DNA from: a virus
IMG/VR virus record: IMGVR_UViG_3300029258_004337
Location: 1 to 64,000 of that record
Reading direction: 5' to 3' (one strand)
DNA length: 64,000 nt
The notes beneath the pieces were generated by a model, which saw only the letters and a list, made by a program, of their open reading frames with translations, did not search any database and was not told the DNA's origin. A program made the position numbers and the translations under genes. Shown here one piece after another: positions 1-8,227 of the stretch (within the stretch, counting starts at the first letter, position 1; each line of letters opens with the position of its first letter).

Positions 1-287
1 CGATCACCGGCACGTTCACGGACCAGGCGGAGGCACCCCTCGAGGGTGTCCGTGTCTCGGTCTACGTGCCTCCGACGCCGGTGACGTCCGTCGCTGCCCA
101 GGAGCGGACCTACGAGTCCGATGACGCCGGCCTGGTGTCCTTCGACCTGGTGCAGGGCATCCGTGTCCGAGTCTCCATCCTGCAGCGCGGACTGTCGCGG
201 GAGTTCGACGTTCCTGCGGAGGACACGGCTGACCTCTTCACGTTACTGTCCGACGTACCCGATCCCTTCACCGTGGCGGCAACATGA
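1..287 (+). CDS. Partial transthyretin-like-domain protein (tail region)
   Basis: The reading frame is open from base 3, so the gene begins before the window and only its last 94 or so codons are seen. A GTG at 66 is an internal codon rather than a convincing start. The visible part is a small beta-rich domain of the carboxypeptidase-regulatory/transthyretin-like type: a G-T-F-T-D strand, a P-L-E-G-V-R-V-S-V strand, then SDDAGLVSFDLVQG and a DVPAEDTADL turn. The same order of motifs occurs in the first 100 residues of the protein at 2826-3464, so the two are paralogous. The stop overlaps the next start as ATGA, which indicates translational coupling. A structural role in the tail or baseplate is inferred from the neighbours only. 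Confidence 0.6.
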   Translation, partial: ITGTFTDQAEAPLEGVRVSVYVPPTPVTSVAAQERTYESDDAGLVSFDLVQGIRVRVSILQRGLSREFDVPAEDTADLFTLLSDVPDPFTVAAT

Positions 288-1261
288 GCATTCGCGACAC
301 CATCTCCAGGTTCATGGACGGGTCTTTCAAGGCATTCTCCAGCCGCCTGACCCGGGTCCAGGGCTTGGGCGTTCTGGAGTTCGCGCGAGGGGCATACGCC
401 TGGGAGGGCTTCCCTGACGTCGCCATCCGCTCAGGAGGAGTCCTGCAGCCCCACCTGGGTGTGCGCACGGAAACCGACACGGGCAGTGACCTGTTCGGGA
501 CGGAGTACTCGACGGCCTCGGATGACGGCTCCTCCCTGACCTGCACGTCGGGTTCTCCGAACGTCAGTGGACCTTCCGGGCAGTTCGCCAATGTGGAGGA
601 AGGCGACTACTTCTACATCCAAGGGGACGAGACTCCGTTCACGGTGAGCACGAAGACGGACGACGAGAACCTCATCCTCAGCACCAACGTCAGCGTCGAC
701 CGCGCCGGGTCCGGTACTTGGCGCAGCGCGACGCCTGGCGTCAACGTGGAGATGATGTTCGCAGCGTCGGCCTTCCAGCCCATCCTTCCCATCATCCTGG
801 AAGGCTTGCCCATCGTCGTGCAGATGGCCGCAGACTGGGTGCCCTCTGGTGCTCTGAGGGTCATCCAGTGGAACACCACGGGGGTGAAGACGGACCTGTA
901 TGCTCGCCTCGACCTGAGTCACATCCTCTACAAGCTGGACGGATTCAACAACGCGACGGCGCACTGGAAGTTCGTCGAGATCGACCCGCAGTGGGGCGAC
1001 TCGGCCACAGGTCTCAAGCTGCGCTTGGTGCGGGTGTCTTCGAGTGGGAGCCGGGACGTTCTACTGGAGATCGATTCTGCAGGGAGCTCGCACACCTTCT
1101 CGCCTCTGCAGGATCTGATTCCGTACGCGTACGCGTACGTCCTCGAGCTGTTCTGCGCCACGGGCGACCTCGAGGACATCGGGGCGGGACCTGCGGGGTA
1201 CCAGACCCCGGCGTCCCTGGACGCGGTGCGCCTGGTCTTGCGTCAGTACGCCGGCGCGTAG
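284..1261 (+). CDS. Tail-region structural protein with a VGD-type beta module
   Basis: This 325-residue protein has no recognised family. The ATG overlaps the upstream stop (ATGA). Residues 94-152 contain a module (FANVEEGDYFYI, then KTDDENL, then a W near 146) that matches residues 48-105 of the small virion protein at 60021-60431 almost position by position. The region after it is beta-rich and ends in a segment with a PYAYAYV run. It has no signal peptide or membrane segment. The gene ends in TAG, which is the first base triplet of the repeated TAGCGAAGAAG element, followed by a strong hairpin, so it is probably the last gene of its transcript. A tail or baseplate role is inferred from context. 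Confidence 0.65.
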   Translation: MSIRDTISRFMDGSFKAFSSRLTRVQGLGVLEFARGAYAWEGFPDVAIRSGGVLQPHLGVRTETDTGSDLFGTEYSTASDDGSSLTCTSGSPNVSGPSGQFANVEEGDYFYIQGDETPFTVSTKTDDENLILSTNVSVDRAGSGTWRSATPGVNVEMMFAASAFQPILPIILEGLPIVVQMAADWVPSGALRVIQWNTTGVKTDLYARLDLSHILYKLDGFNNATAHWKFVEIDPQWGDSATGLKLRLVRVSSSGSRDVLLEIDSAGSSHTFSPLQDLIPYAYAYVLELFCATGDLEDIGAGPAGYQTPASLDAVRLVLRQYAGA

Positions 1262-1269
1262 CGAAGAAG
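1259..1269 (+). repeat. TAGCGAAGAAG gene-end element, copy 1
   Basis: This 11-nt sequence includes the stop codon of the gene ending at 1261. It recurs exactly at 3462-3472 and 62920-62930, each time starting with a gene's TAG stop and followed 16-19 nt later by a GC-rich hairpin. Its function is unknown; a role in 3' end formation is an inference. Confidence 0.6.
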
Positions 1270-1284
1270 GCGACGTAGGCTCAG

Positions 1285-1311
1285 GCGCCGGCAGCACGTT
1301 GCTGCCGGCGC
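1285..1311. terminator. 12-bp hairpin between convergent genes
   Basis: A perfect 12-bp stem (left arm GCGCCGGCAGCA, right arm TGCTGCCGGCGC) closes a CGT loop. It lies between the + gene ending at 1261 and the - strand gene ending at 1318, so it may terminate from both sides. There is no U-tract, so this is a non-canonical intrinsic terminator candidate or an RNA-stabilising stem. Confidence 0.6.
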
Positions 1312-1317
1312 TCGTCC

Positions 1318-2016
1318 TCAAGGGCAGGCGCCCTCGTTGTCCTCGATGACGTAGAAGCCGTCGGCGAGTCCCGCCAACGCGGTGAACGCGTAGGTCTGGC
1401 AGAGGCCGACGTTGTCCGTCACCAGGATGTCGGTGGCGGAGACGAGGCCCTCCAGCGTCCCGAGGTCTCGTAGAGCATCGTTGTCGACCACCAAGAGGAC
1501 GTCCAGGTGGCCCGGCACTGCCGCGGAGAACGCCTCGAGCGAGTCGTTGTCCGTCATCTCGACGCGGCCGAGGGACAGCAGGCCGTCGAGGCCGCTGATG
1601 TCCTCCAGGTCATCGTTCGAGCGGAAGCGCAGTCCTTCGACGTCCTCGAGGCTGGACAGGTCGTCGAGGTCCCGCAGGCGCGTGAACTCGAACGCGACCA
1701 TGCCACGGACCTGACGGAGATCTGCCAACGTGGGGAGGGAGTCCACGTTGCGGACGGTCAGGTCTCCGTTGATTGCGGCGAGCCCCTCCAGGCCTTCGAG
1801 GTCGCGGCTGTTCTCGATGGTCAGGTCGCCCGTGATGATCCACGGCTCGACCTCGTCGCTGTCCTCAGGCAGGCCTGTGTCCGCCCCTCCGGTGTCGACG
1901 ATGTCCTCCGAGGTGTCCGCGGCCTCGGGGCCGGTGTCCTCGACGGTGACGGTACCTCGAGAGGCGAGGCACCCGGTGAGCAGGACGGCCGGGATGATGA
2001 TGGTCAGGGTACGCAT
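1318..2016 (-). CDS. Surface lipoprotein with receptor-L/LRR-like repeats
   Basis: This 232-residue protein has a lipoprotein signal: M-R-T-L followed by a hydrophobic core and the lipobox LTGC, with Cys16 as the lipidation site. A linker of about 40 residues is rich in Asp, Thr and Gly (DTG units), as in many surface lipoproteins of Myxococcota. The remainder is a run of roughly 20-24-residue units of the form G-[DL]-L-x-[VI]-x-N-x-x-x-L-x-x-L, resembling receptor L-domain or leucine-rich folds, ending with a Cys near each end of the last unit. I chose the ATG at 2016 because AAGGAGGT precedes it by 4 nt; the longer open frame upstream has no such site. It lies alone on the - strand between tail genes, so it looks like a moron. 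Roles in superinfection exclusion or in altering the host surface are possible but not shown. Confidence 0.75.
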   Translation of the reverse strand: MRTLTIIIPAVLLTGCLASRGTVTVEDTGPEAADTSEDIVDTGGADTGLPEDSDEVEPWIITGDLTIENSRDLEGLEGLAAINGDLTVRNVDSLPTLADLRQVRGMVAFEFTRLRDLDDLSSLEDVEGLRFRSNDDLEDISGLDGLLSLGRVEMTDNDSLEAFSAAVPGHLDVLLVVDNDALRDLGTLEGLVSATDILVTDNVGLCQTYAFTALAGLADGFYVIEDNEGACP

Positions 2017-2075
2017 GGAACCTCCTTGGGTCTCAAGCTCTTGTGCGCCGCTCGTCTCGCGGATTTCATCCTCCC

Positions 2076-2088
2076 ACGCTAGTATCCC
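2076..2088 (+). promoter_or_regulatory. Promoter-like element ACGCTAGTATC
   Basis: ACGCTAGTATCCC matches the element RCGNTAGNNTA seen before the genes at 3675, 11059 and 45031. Its TAG begins 24 nt before the ATG of the gene at 2104. No TTGACA-like -35 hexamer is visible at the usual spacing. The element lies in the gap between divergent genes. Confidence 0.45.
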
Positions 2089-2103
2089 GACGGAGGTCTG
2101 CCC

Positions 2104-2826
2104 ATGAAGCCAGCGGCTGCCCGAGCCCTCGAGTTCCTTCTCGGTGCTGCCCCAGGGGCGGCCGCCGGGGCCGCTACGGGCGCCGCCACCTACGAGCCCT
2201 CGGAGGAGCAGTTCTGGCGCGACCACACAGGGCAGGTCCAGGGCCGGAACCTCACGCGCCCCGAAGTTCGTGAGCGCATCGGGCGCATGCTCCGGGGCGC
2301 TGCGCTGGGGGCGGCGCTCGGCGGCACTGCCGCGGTGGGGGGAGGCCGGGGCCGAGAGGTCATGGCTCGCCGAGCGGACCTTGCTGACGCGAAGGTCCTG
2401 TCTCGCATGTTCGGGCTGGGCAAGCCCGAGGTCGCTGCCGGCGTGACCCACGTCCCGTCGCAGCACCTCGTGGACGCCATCGAGGCCGCCCGGGCGTCCC
2501 GCGCGAGGCACGTCTTCGGCGGCCAGAGCGCGATGGTGGACCGTCAGACCCGTCGGGTGCTGGGCCCTCACCCGGACAACACCGCCAGAGGCCAGTTCTA
2601 CCGCCGGCAGGGCATGTCCAAGCAGGCGGGTGCCGCGAAGATGGCCCTGAAGCTGCTCAAGCCCCTGGCGAAGCCGAAGACGCCCTCCTTCAAGGTCAAG
2701 ATGAAGCCGCCCACTCTACCCAAGGCGTCCGTGGGCAGCTTCGGGACCACGAAGATCAAGGCCCCGAAGCCGCCAAAGCTCGTGTCTTCCTCGCCCTCGG
2801 GGGCTCTCGCCAAGGTCAAGACCTGA
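2104..2826 (+). CDS. Gly/Ala-rich protein with basic C-terminal tail
   Basis: This 240-residue protein is not recognised. The N-terminal 30 residues and residues 62-85 are Ala/Gly-rich hydrophobic stretches of the glycine-zipper type that could insert in membranes. The C-terminal 70 residues are Lys/Pro-rich and very basic (repeated K-P-x-K-x-x units), which suggests DNA or membrane binding. Near residue 172 it has M-S-K-Q-A-G, one instance of the K-x-A motif frequent in other virion proteins of this window. The start is supported by CGGAGG 7-9 nt upstream and by the promoter-like element. The gene couples to the next by TGATG. It may be an internal or ejection protein, which is inference from composition only. 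Confidence 0.6.
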   Translation: MKPAAARALEFLLGAAPGAAAGAATGAATYEPSEEQFWRDHTGQVQGRNLTRPEVRERIGRMLRGAALGAALGGTAAVGGGRGREVMARRADLADAKVLSRMFGLGKPEVAAGVTHVPSQHLVDAIEAARASRARHVFGGQSAMVDRQTRRVLGPHPDNTARGQFYRRQGMSKQAGAAKMALKLLKPLAKPKTPSFKVKMKPPTLPKASVGSFGTTKIKAPKPPKLVSSSPSGALAKVKT

Positions 2827-3464
2827 TGCCCCTTCCCGACCCCGTACCTCCCGCCCTCTGCACCATCGCCGGCTACCTGCTGGACGTGAGCGGCCGCCCG
2901 CGCGTGGGGATCCCTCTCCGCATCCGGAACCTCGAGGTTCCGATGACGACGGACGCCATGAACTGGGTCACGGGACAGGGAGTCGAGGCGACGAGCGACG
3001 GGAGCGGCCTCGTGGCCTTCCAGCTCATCCAAGGCGCGACGGTGCAGATCGACCACCCGTTCCGCTCGGACATCACGCTCCGTCGTACGGTCCCGGCCCA
3101 GGACGAGGCCGTCCTCATCGACTGGCTGTTCCCCTACGTCAAGGTGGTGCGGTACGACGGGGACGACCCCCTCCTCCTGGACGTCGGCGAGGTCGCCGTT
3201 CTCGACCTGGTGGCCGAGATGTCGGATGGGACGGAGGCGGAGATCCCTCCACAGTACGCGACCGTGGCCTCTGACGACGAGGCGGTGGCTCTGCACGGGA
3301 CCTCCGGCCTGTGTGCCGAGAGCGTGGGTGCGGCGTCCCTCGAGGTCACGGCCATCGACCAGGGCTTCGTCGGGACGAACCAGACCAGCGAGGGGGAGGT
3401 CCTGGAGCACATCAGCCTGCCGGACCCCACGCTTCCCGCGGCCTTCGGCGTCGTCGTCTCGTAG
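2826..3464 (+). CDS. Transthyretin-like plus Ig-like (BIG2-type) tail protein
   Basis: This 212-residue protein has two beta domains. Residues 10-100 repeat the transthyretin-like module of the partial gene at the left end (AGYLLDVSGRPRVGIPL, then SDGSGLVAFQLIQG, then VPAQDEAVLIDWL). Residues 103-190 look like a bacterial Ig-like group 2 domain: V-x-V-V-R-Y-D-G, L-D-V-G-E, M-S-D-G-T, A-T-V-A-S-D-D and A-S-L-E-V-T-A fall in the usual order. Such domains decorate tails and fibres and bind cell-surface sugars. The ATG overlaps the upstream stop as TGATG. The stop codon starts a TAGCGAAGAAG element and a 14-bp hairpin follows. Confidence 0.65.
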   Translation: MPLPDPVPPALCTIAGYLLDVSGRPRVGIPLRIRNLEVPMTTDAMNWVTGQGVEATSDGSGLVAFQLIQGATVQIDHPFRSDITLRRTVPAQDEAVLIDWLFPYVKVVRYDGDDPLLLDVGEVAVLDLVAEMSDGTEAEIPPQYATVASDDEAVALHGTSGLCAESVGAASLEVTAIDQGFVGTNQTSEGEVLEHISLPDPTLPAAFGVVVS

Positions 3465-3472
3465 CGAAGAAG
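3462..3472 (+). repeat. TAGCGAAGAAG gene-end element, copy 2
   Basis: This is an exact copy of the element at 1259 and 62920. It begins with the stop codon of the gene ending at 3464 and precedes the hairpin at 3488-3520. Confidence 0.6.
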
Positions 3473-3487
3473 CACGAGGTGCGACAC

Positions 3488-3520
3488 CTGGAGGCCCGAG
3501 CTGCGCGCTCGGGCCTCCAG
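3488..3520 (+). terminator. 14-bp hairpin after the Ig-like gene
   Basis: A perfect 14-bp stem (CTGGAGGCCCGAGC pairing with GCTCGGGCCTCCAG) has a 5-nt loop TGCGC. It lies 24 nt after the stop at 3464. No run of T follows. It is probably the end of the transcript covering 2104-3464. Confidence 0.65.
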
Positions 3521-3644
3521 GGCCGCGGTCAATGGAGAACCTCGGAGGGCAGAGAGACCAACCTCCTGCCGCTCGGTGGGGGACGCCGAGGGGCCCTCTC
3601 CACCAAGCCCTTATGCGACGCCGCAGGGCACGGTTTCACGGCGT
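3521..3644. other. Intergenic region with no gene
   Basis: I see no convincing coding sequence between the hairpin and the promoter-like element. It contains CTTATGCGACG at 3610-3620, an 11-mer that recurs at 41299-41309 in the gap where the leftward replication genes and rightward head genes diverge. Confidence 0.4.
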
Positions 3645-3657
3645 GCGATAGGGTAGA
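3645..3657 (+). promoter_or_regulatory. Promoter-like element GCGATAGGGTAGA
   Basis: GCGATAGGGTAGA differs by one base from GCGCTAGGGTAGA at 45001, upstream of the RNA polymerase gene. In both places the TAG begins 26 nt before the start codon and an AGGAGGGG ribosome site lies between. No -35 hexamer is visible. Confidence 0.55.
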
Positions 3658-3674
3658 TCCGGCAGGAGGGGCCC

Positions 3675-6600
3675 TTGGCGATTGAGCGCGACGATGTTGT
3701 GGATGCAGTCGGGAAGGTCATCCCGACGACCACGAACTTCGCGCGCAGACCGGACGCATCCGAGGCGCCCGACCGCTACTACAGCCAGCTGTCGAACACG
3801 GTCCTGGCGGCCATGCACGCCGATGACCGCGCCGTGTTCTACCTCGCCTACCTCGCTGCGACGCGCTTCAGGACCGACATCGAGTCTGTCCTGGCGCTCA
3901 CGGAGACGATGCTGTCGGACGGCGGCATCCGAGCGCTGGAGAACCCGGAGCTCACGCGCATCGTGACCACCGAGGGCCTGTCCTCGGCCAGGGCGTCGCT
4001 CGGCCGCCTGGACGCCCACCTGGTGACGGGGGCCTACGCCGACGAGCAGGTGTCGGCCTTCAGGCAGCAGGTGAAGGAGTACCTGCAAGACGCTGTGGCT
4101 CCGAACCTGCGCAGTGGCGGATCTCGCACGGGGGCTCGCGCACTCCTGCGAGGAGTTCTCCCCTCCCTGGAGCGCGGCCTCGCCCGCCTGGAGGGCGGGA
4201 AGGCATCGGTCAGGGCCAGCGTGGATGAGGGAGCTGCCCTCGACCTCCGGACGCTCATCTCGGCGCGCGTGAGCACTGCGTGTGCGACCTTGCTGCGGGC
4301 CCTCGAGCAGGAGGTCCCTCTCCTCAACGACGAAGATCAAGCAGCCCGGATGGAGAGCATCGCGACCGAGCTCGCAGCGGCCTACGCCGCGATGGGCGCC
4401 GTCGGGACCGCGCAGACACCTCTGGGCGAGGTCGTGACTGGTCCTCGCGACGACGCCTACACGGAGCGGGCCTTCAAGGCGGCGACGGGCCTTGCCGCCG
4501 TAGCGCCTCCTGCGGCAGTCCTGGCAGGATTCAACGGTCGGGTCTACGTGGACCCGCTCGTCTTGGGTACGCAGGGCTTTGCTCAAGACGACCTCGACGG
4601 CGACCTGACCACCCCCAAGTTCCAGGACACGTCCACGCCGGACTGGTCTGTGCTCGGGCTGAGCGTGGGCGACAGCCTGTTCCTCTACGCCACAGGCGTC
4701 ACGCACCGCGTCGTCTCGGACCCTGCGACCACGGTCGACCACCTGCGCGTGGTGCCCGAGATCTCGAAGAACATCGCCGACACGAAGTGGTTCGTGACGA
4801 GGGAGCCCGCCGGGACGTACTTCGAGGACCCCAACGTCGACTTCTGGGTCAAGTACGAGGATGGGCAGACGGCCTCGTCGGTCATCTCGTCAGGCACGAA
4901 GGGCTTCTACCCCCGCACCGTCGAGGCCTCGGGCAGCGGCGCGACGCGTGTGCTGCTTGCCGGCGCCGCAGGGGAGGGTGACCCGTGGTTCTTGTCGGGA
5001 CCGCCGGACGGCGCTCTGATCATCCCCGGCTACTACTTCACCTACCTCGGAGCGTCCTTCATCACCGATGGCGTTGCTCCGGGATGGGACCTGGAGCTTG
5101 GGGACGGGGCGTCGACCGTCCTCACCATCCAGTACGCCCTCTCGGAGGACTACCTTGTCGTGGACCCCCCGTTCACGGTGGACGTGTACCCCAACTGGCG
5201 CATCGTGCGGTGGCCGTCGAACGACAGGGTTCTCTCGCAGCCCGGCGCGGGCTTCCTCACGGCGAATGTGCAGGTGGGGTCTGTCGTCGAGATCTACGGG
5301 ACAGCATCCAACGACGGGCTCTACTCGGTGGTGGAGGTTCTGTCGGACGATGCAGTCCGGCTGGACTCTACGCTGCTGCACGAGACAGGGATGGGGTGGC
5401 GAGTCCTTCTGCCCGACGACGAGGTCGTAGACACGGACGCCGCGTTCTTGTCGGATGGCATCACCGCGGGTGACGTCGTGTACCTCGACGGCTCCCCTCA
5501 CGCGGTGGACGAGGTCTTGAGCCAGACCAGGCTGCGCCTCACCTCATCCTGGGTCCAGACGGACTTCGTCTCGGGACACGAGTGGCTCACCTACCGGGAC
5601 GATGCAGTGTCCCAGTCCTTCGACCAGGACGACGGCATCGACCTGTCCCTCCTCCCTCCGGTGGTCAACGGCTACCCCGTGGCCCTCCGCGTGGCGGGGT
5701 CGGACGTGCCATGGTCGAGGCCCACGCCGGGCCGCAGCACTGCCCTCGACCTGCGTGCAGGCGTCCCCTACGATGACGCGCCTCTGCTGGAGTGGAGCGT
5801 GCGCGCCGGGGACTGGACGGACAGGTTCTCCGACTTCGCCAACAGCCCGTTCGATGGCCTACCCCTCGGCACGACCTTGGCGCTCTGGCCGGGGGAGGCC
5901 AACGAGCAGAGGGTGCAGGTCCTCGAGATCTACGGGGCGAGCGAGGTGCGCGTATCCGGGCGCATCCCCCAGGGAGTGTCCGGCATCCCCTACGCCCTGT
6001 ACGACCCGGTCTACCCCCGGCACGAGCTCCTCTACGAGGGCGTCCGGTACCCCATCGACCAGATCGTGGACGGCAGGCTGCGCCTGTCCCGCCCGGTCCC
6101 GCCCGCCGTCGGCATCGACCTCGACTACTTCATCGTGGAGCCGACAAGCTCCGACGTGTCGGACCGCCTGACCGACGAAGACGGTGCTCTCGAGTACGAC
6201 GCCGTCGGAGGCTTCGGGCAGGAGCTCGTGGGGACGCTGCTCAAGATCAACTCCACGCCGACCTACAAGGTCCCTGTCCTTGAGGTCATCGACCTGGACG
6301 GCGACGGCGTGAACGACACCTTGACGGTCCGGACCAAGTTCAACGTGGGGCGGTCACGGGTGCCCTACGAGGTGTGGGCCGAGGTGGAGGGCCGCACGAC
6401 GGAACTGCGGCTTCCCGGGGCTGCGGTAGGGGCCGAGGAGGGGGACCTCCTGACGCTCTGGACTGTTCCGGCAACCCGCGCAGTCGTGTCCGAGGACCCC
6501 ACAGGTGGCTACACCGAGGTGAGCCTCACGGAAGTCATCCCCGCCGGCGTGGCAGGCGCCCTGGCCGTTGTGACCCGGGGCGGTAGCAACGAGTACGGTC

Positions 6601-7574
6601 GCTGGCTTCTCTTCGACCACCAGCTTGAGGCCCTGCCTGTCCCGGGCAGCGACCTCACCCAGCTCTCCGCCTTCTTGGCGCGCGCCTTCCAGGACGGAGG
6701 AGAGGAAGGGGACTCCGTGGCCTCTGGCGGTCCTGTCGTTGTGCGCAACGACGGCGACGACGACGACCTCACGCCCCTACTGGAGCTCGACGTCGACGTC
6801 GAGCTCGCTGGTGCGCGGTACGGCGAGCTCATCACCCTCACGCACGCCGGCGGCGCGCGCAGCCGCCACTACATCACGCAGGTGGACAGCGACCGCGTCT
6901 CCATCACCCCCGAGGTGGACGTCGCTCTGGTCGTGGCATCCTGGGCGATGGAGCGGACCTCCATCAGCGAGGCCCTGTACCGCACGAGCGTCATCGACTC
7001 CCGGCTTCGGGAGATCGCGGCTCTCCTGGACCAGTACGAGGTAGCGCCGTCGGAGTCCGTACGCGCGGCTCTTGCTCTCTTGGTGGAGTCCGGGCTCGAC
7101 CGGGCCTCCGACACCCTCCGCAGCGGCAACCTCCCGGGCCTGTCTTCGCTGTCGAGAGAGGCAGCCTCGTACTTGGGCAACGCAGCCTCCGCCCTCCGCT
7201 CGGCAGGCGGCTCCGTCGACAGCGCCGGCCGGGGGCGTCCTGGAGACGGGAACCTGGCCCGCGGCGACGGAGCGGCCGCGCTGGGGGCCCTGGGGGGCGC
7301 GCATGCGGGCATGGGCCAGGCCGCTCTCCGGCTGGGCGCAGACGAGCACGCCAAGAGGGTGTCCGAGGTGAGTCCGGAAGACGAGAGGAACCGGGCGGTG
7401 TACGAGTTGGTGGGCACGCCGGTCACGGACGCGGTGTCGGAGCAAGACGACACGCTGCCTTGGCTGGCACAGACCGGGTCGAAGGTGGACCGCATCAACA
7501 GAGACATCGAGGGCGCCAAGGCAGCTCTGCAGTACATCATCGACCACCCTGACGAGTTCACGGAGGTGGGATGA
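3675..7574 (+). CDS. Very large tail/baseplate structural protein
   Basis: This 1299-residue protein is not recognised as a family. The TTG start is supported by GGAGGGG 5 nt upstream and by the promoter-like element. Residues 1-280 are alpha-helical and Ala/Arg-rich. From about 290 to 1060 the protein is beta-rich and carries several small modules centred on a V-G-D or A-G-D turn followed by a hydrophobic strand, for example SVGDSLFLY near 330, TAGDVVYLDG near 598 and EEGDLLTLW near 922. The last 220 residues return to helix with an Ala/Gly-rich stretch. It heads the cluster with the gp25-like and gpJ-like genes and its stop overlaps the next start (ATGA), so a baseplate or tail-hub role is likely. 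It has no signal peptide and no Cys-rich motif. Confidence 0.7.
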   Translation: MAIERDDVVDAVGKVIPTTTNFARRPDASEAPDRYYSQLSNTVLAAMHADDRAVFYLAYLAATRFRTDIESVLALTETMLSDGGIRALENPELTRIVTTEGLSSARASLGRLDAHLVTGAYADEQVSAFRQQVKEYLQDAVAPNLRSGGSRTGARALLRGVLPSLERGLARLEGGKASVRASVDEGAALDLRTLISARVSTACATLLRALEQEVPLLNDEDQAARMESIATELAAAYAAMGAVGTAQTPLGEVVTGPRDDAYTERAFKAATGLAAVAPPAAVLAGFNGRVYVDPLVLGTQGFAQDDLDGDLTTPKFQDTSTPDWSVLGLSVGDSLFLYATGVTHRVVSDPATTVDHLRVVPEISKNIADTKWFVTREPAGTYFEDPNVDFWVKYEDGQTASSVISSGTKGFYPRTVEASGSGATRVLLAGAAGEGDPWFLSGPPDGALIIPGYYFTYLGASFITDGVAPGWDLELGDGASTVLTIQYALSEDYLVVDPPFTVDVYPNWRIVRWPSNDRVLSQPGAGFLTANVQVGSVVEIYGTASNDGLYSVVEVLSDDAVRLDSTLLHETGMGWRVLLPDDEVVDTDAAFLSDGITAGDVVYLDGSPHAVDEVLSQTRLRLTSSWVQTDFVSGHEWLTYRDDAVSQSFDQDDGIDLSLLPPVVNGYPVALRVAGSDVPWSRPTPGRSTALDLRAGVPYDDAPLLEWSVRAGDWTDRFSDFANSPFDGLPLGTTLALWPGEANEQRVQVLEIYGASEVRVSGRIPQGVSGIPYALYDPVYPRHELLYEGVRYPIDQIVDGRLRLSRPVPPAVGIDLDYFIVEPTSSDVSDRLTDEDGALEYDAVGGFGQELVGTLLKINSTPTYKVPVLEVIDLDGDGVNDTLTVRTKFNVGRSRVPYEVWAEVEGRTTELRLPGAAVGAEEGDLLTLWTVPATRAVVSEDPTGGYTEVSLTEVIPAGVAGALAVVTRGGSNEYGRWLLFDHQLEALPVPGSDLTQLSAFLARAFQDGGEEGDSVASGGPVVVRNDGDDDDLTPLLELDVDVELAGARYGELITLTHAGGARSRHYITQVDSDRVSITPEVDVALVVASWAMERTSISEALYRTSVIDSRLREIAALLDQYEVAPSESVRAALALLVESGLDRASDTLRSGNLPGLSSLSREAASYLGNAASALRSAGGSVDSAGRGRPGDGNLARGDGAAALGALGGAHAGMGQAALRLGADEHAKRVSEVSPEDERNRAVYELVGTPVTDAVSEQDDTLPWLAQTGSKVDRINRDIEGAKAALQYIIDHPDEFTEVG

Positions 7575-8227
7575 GGGACTTGCAGACCATGCAACTGGTG
7601 GACGACTTCACGGTCACCGGTGCTTCCGAGGTGGAGACCTTCTCCGGCGAGCCCCGGACGTTGCTGCTCGAGGCCAGCGGTGGAGGCCTCGGAGCAGCAA
7701 CGCGCGTCCTCGTCAACGACCTCGGGATCGACGACTTCACCATCGTCAACGACTACGAGGTCTTGCTGCGCCTCCCGTCCACGCTGGACGATGCGCCGCT
7801 CACGAACATGGTCTTCGTGGTCTACGGCTCGTTCGCCACGGGCAGGCACCGGGTCCGGCTCATCCACGCCATCACCCGCCGCCCCCGGGCACAGAGCGGG
7901 CTCCAGAAGCTCATCCAGCAGGTTGTTCGGGTGATGCTGTCTGGGCCGAGGTCCAACAAGTTCGACCGGTCGAGCGGAGGCGGGCTCGGTGAGGAGATCA
8001 CGAACAGCATCTCCAACGGCACAGACCCCGCGGCGGCGGTCGCCCAGGCCGTGGACGCCACGCAGGCGTACTTCACCTCCAGGCAGCGCGGACAGAAGAT
8101 CCCGGCCAACGAGAGGCTGCGCTCCTTCTCCTTCGAGGGCATCCTCTACGAAGACAATCAGGCCGTCGCGCTGGTCCGACTCAAGGACTACTCCGGCGGC
8201 TCCTACCAAGTTCCCGTGGTGCTCTGA
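7571..8227 (+). CDS. gp25-like baseplate wedge protein (probable)
   Basis: This is a 218-residue protein. The middle segment, around residues 107-140 (SGLQKLIQQVVRVMLSGP followed by SNKFD and GGGL), and the C-terminal strand region ending YQVPVVL fit the pattern of gp25/W-type wedge proteins in large myoviruses. In those, a 'G-x-x-K-L-x-Q ... LLT-x-x-G-S-x-x-x-D' segment leads to a beta sheet. The assignment rests on that pattern and on the next gene being gpJ/gp6-like, which is the usual order. Stop and start overlap on both sides (ATGA at 7571, TGATG at 8227). In T4, gp25 joins the wedge and starts sheath assembly; the same role is inferred here. Confidence 0.5.
   Translation: MRDLQTMQLVDDFTVTGASEVETFSGEPRTLLLEASGGGLGAATRVLVNDLGIDDFTIVNDYEVLLRLPSTLDDAPLTNMVFVVYGSFATGRHRVRLIHAITRRPRAQSGLQKLIQQVVRVMLSGPRSNKFDRSSGGGLGEEITNSISNGTDPAAAVAQAVDATQAYFTSRQRGQKIPANERLRSFSFEGILYEDNQAVALVRLKDYSGGSYQVPVVL

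Noticed and set aside
2017-2571. N-terminal extension of the lipoprotein to a start at 2571
   Set aside because: The extension is antisense to the gene at 2104, has shadow-like composition, and would bury the lipoprotein signal. The ATG at 2016 has a near-perfect ribosome site and a lipobox.
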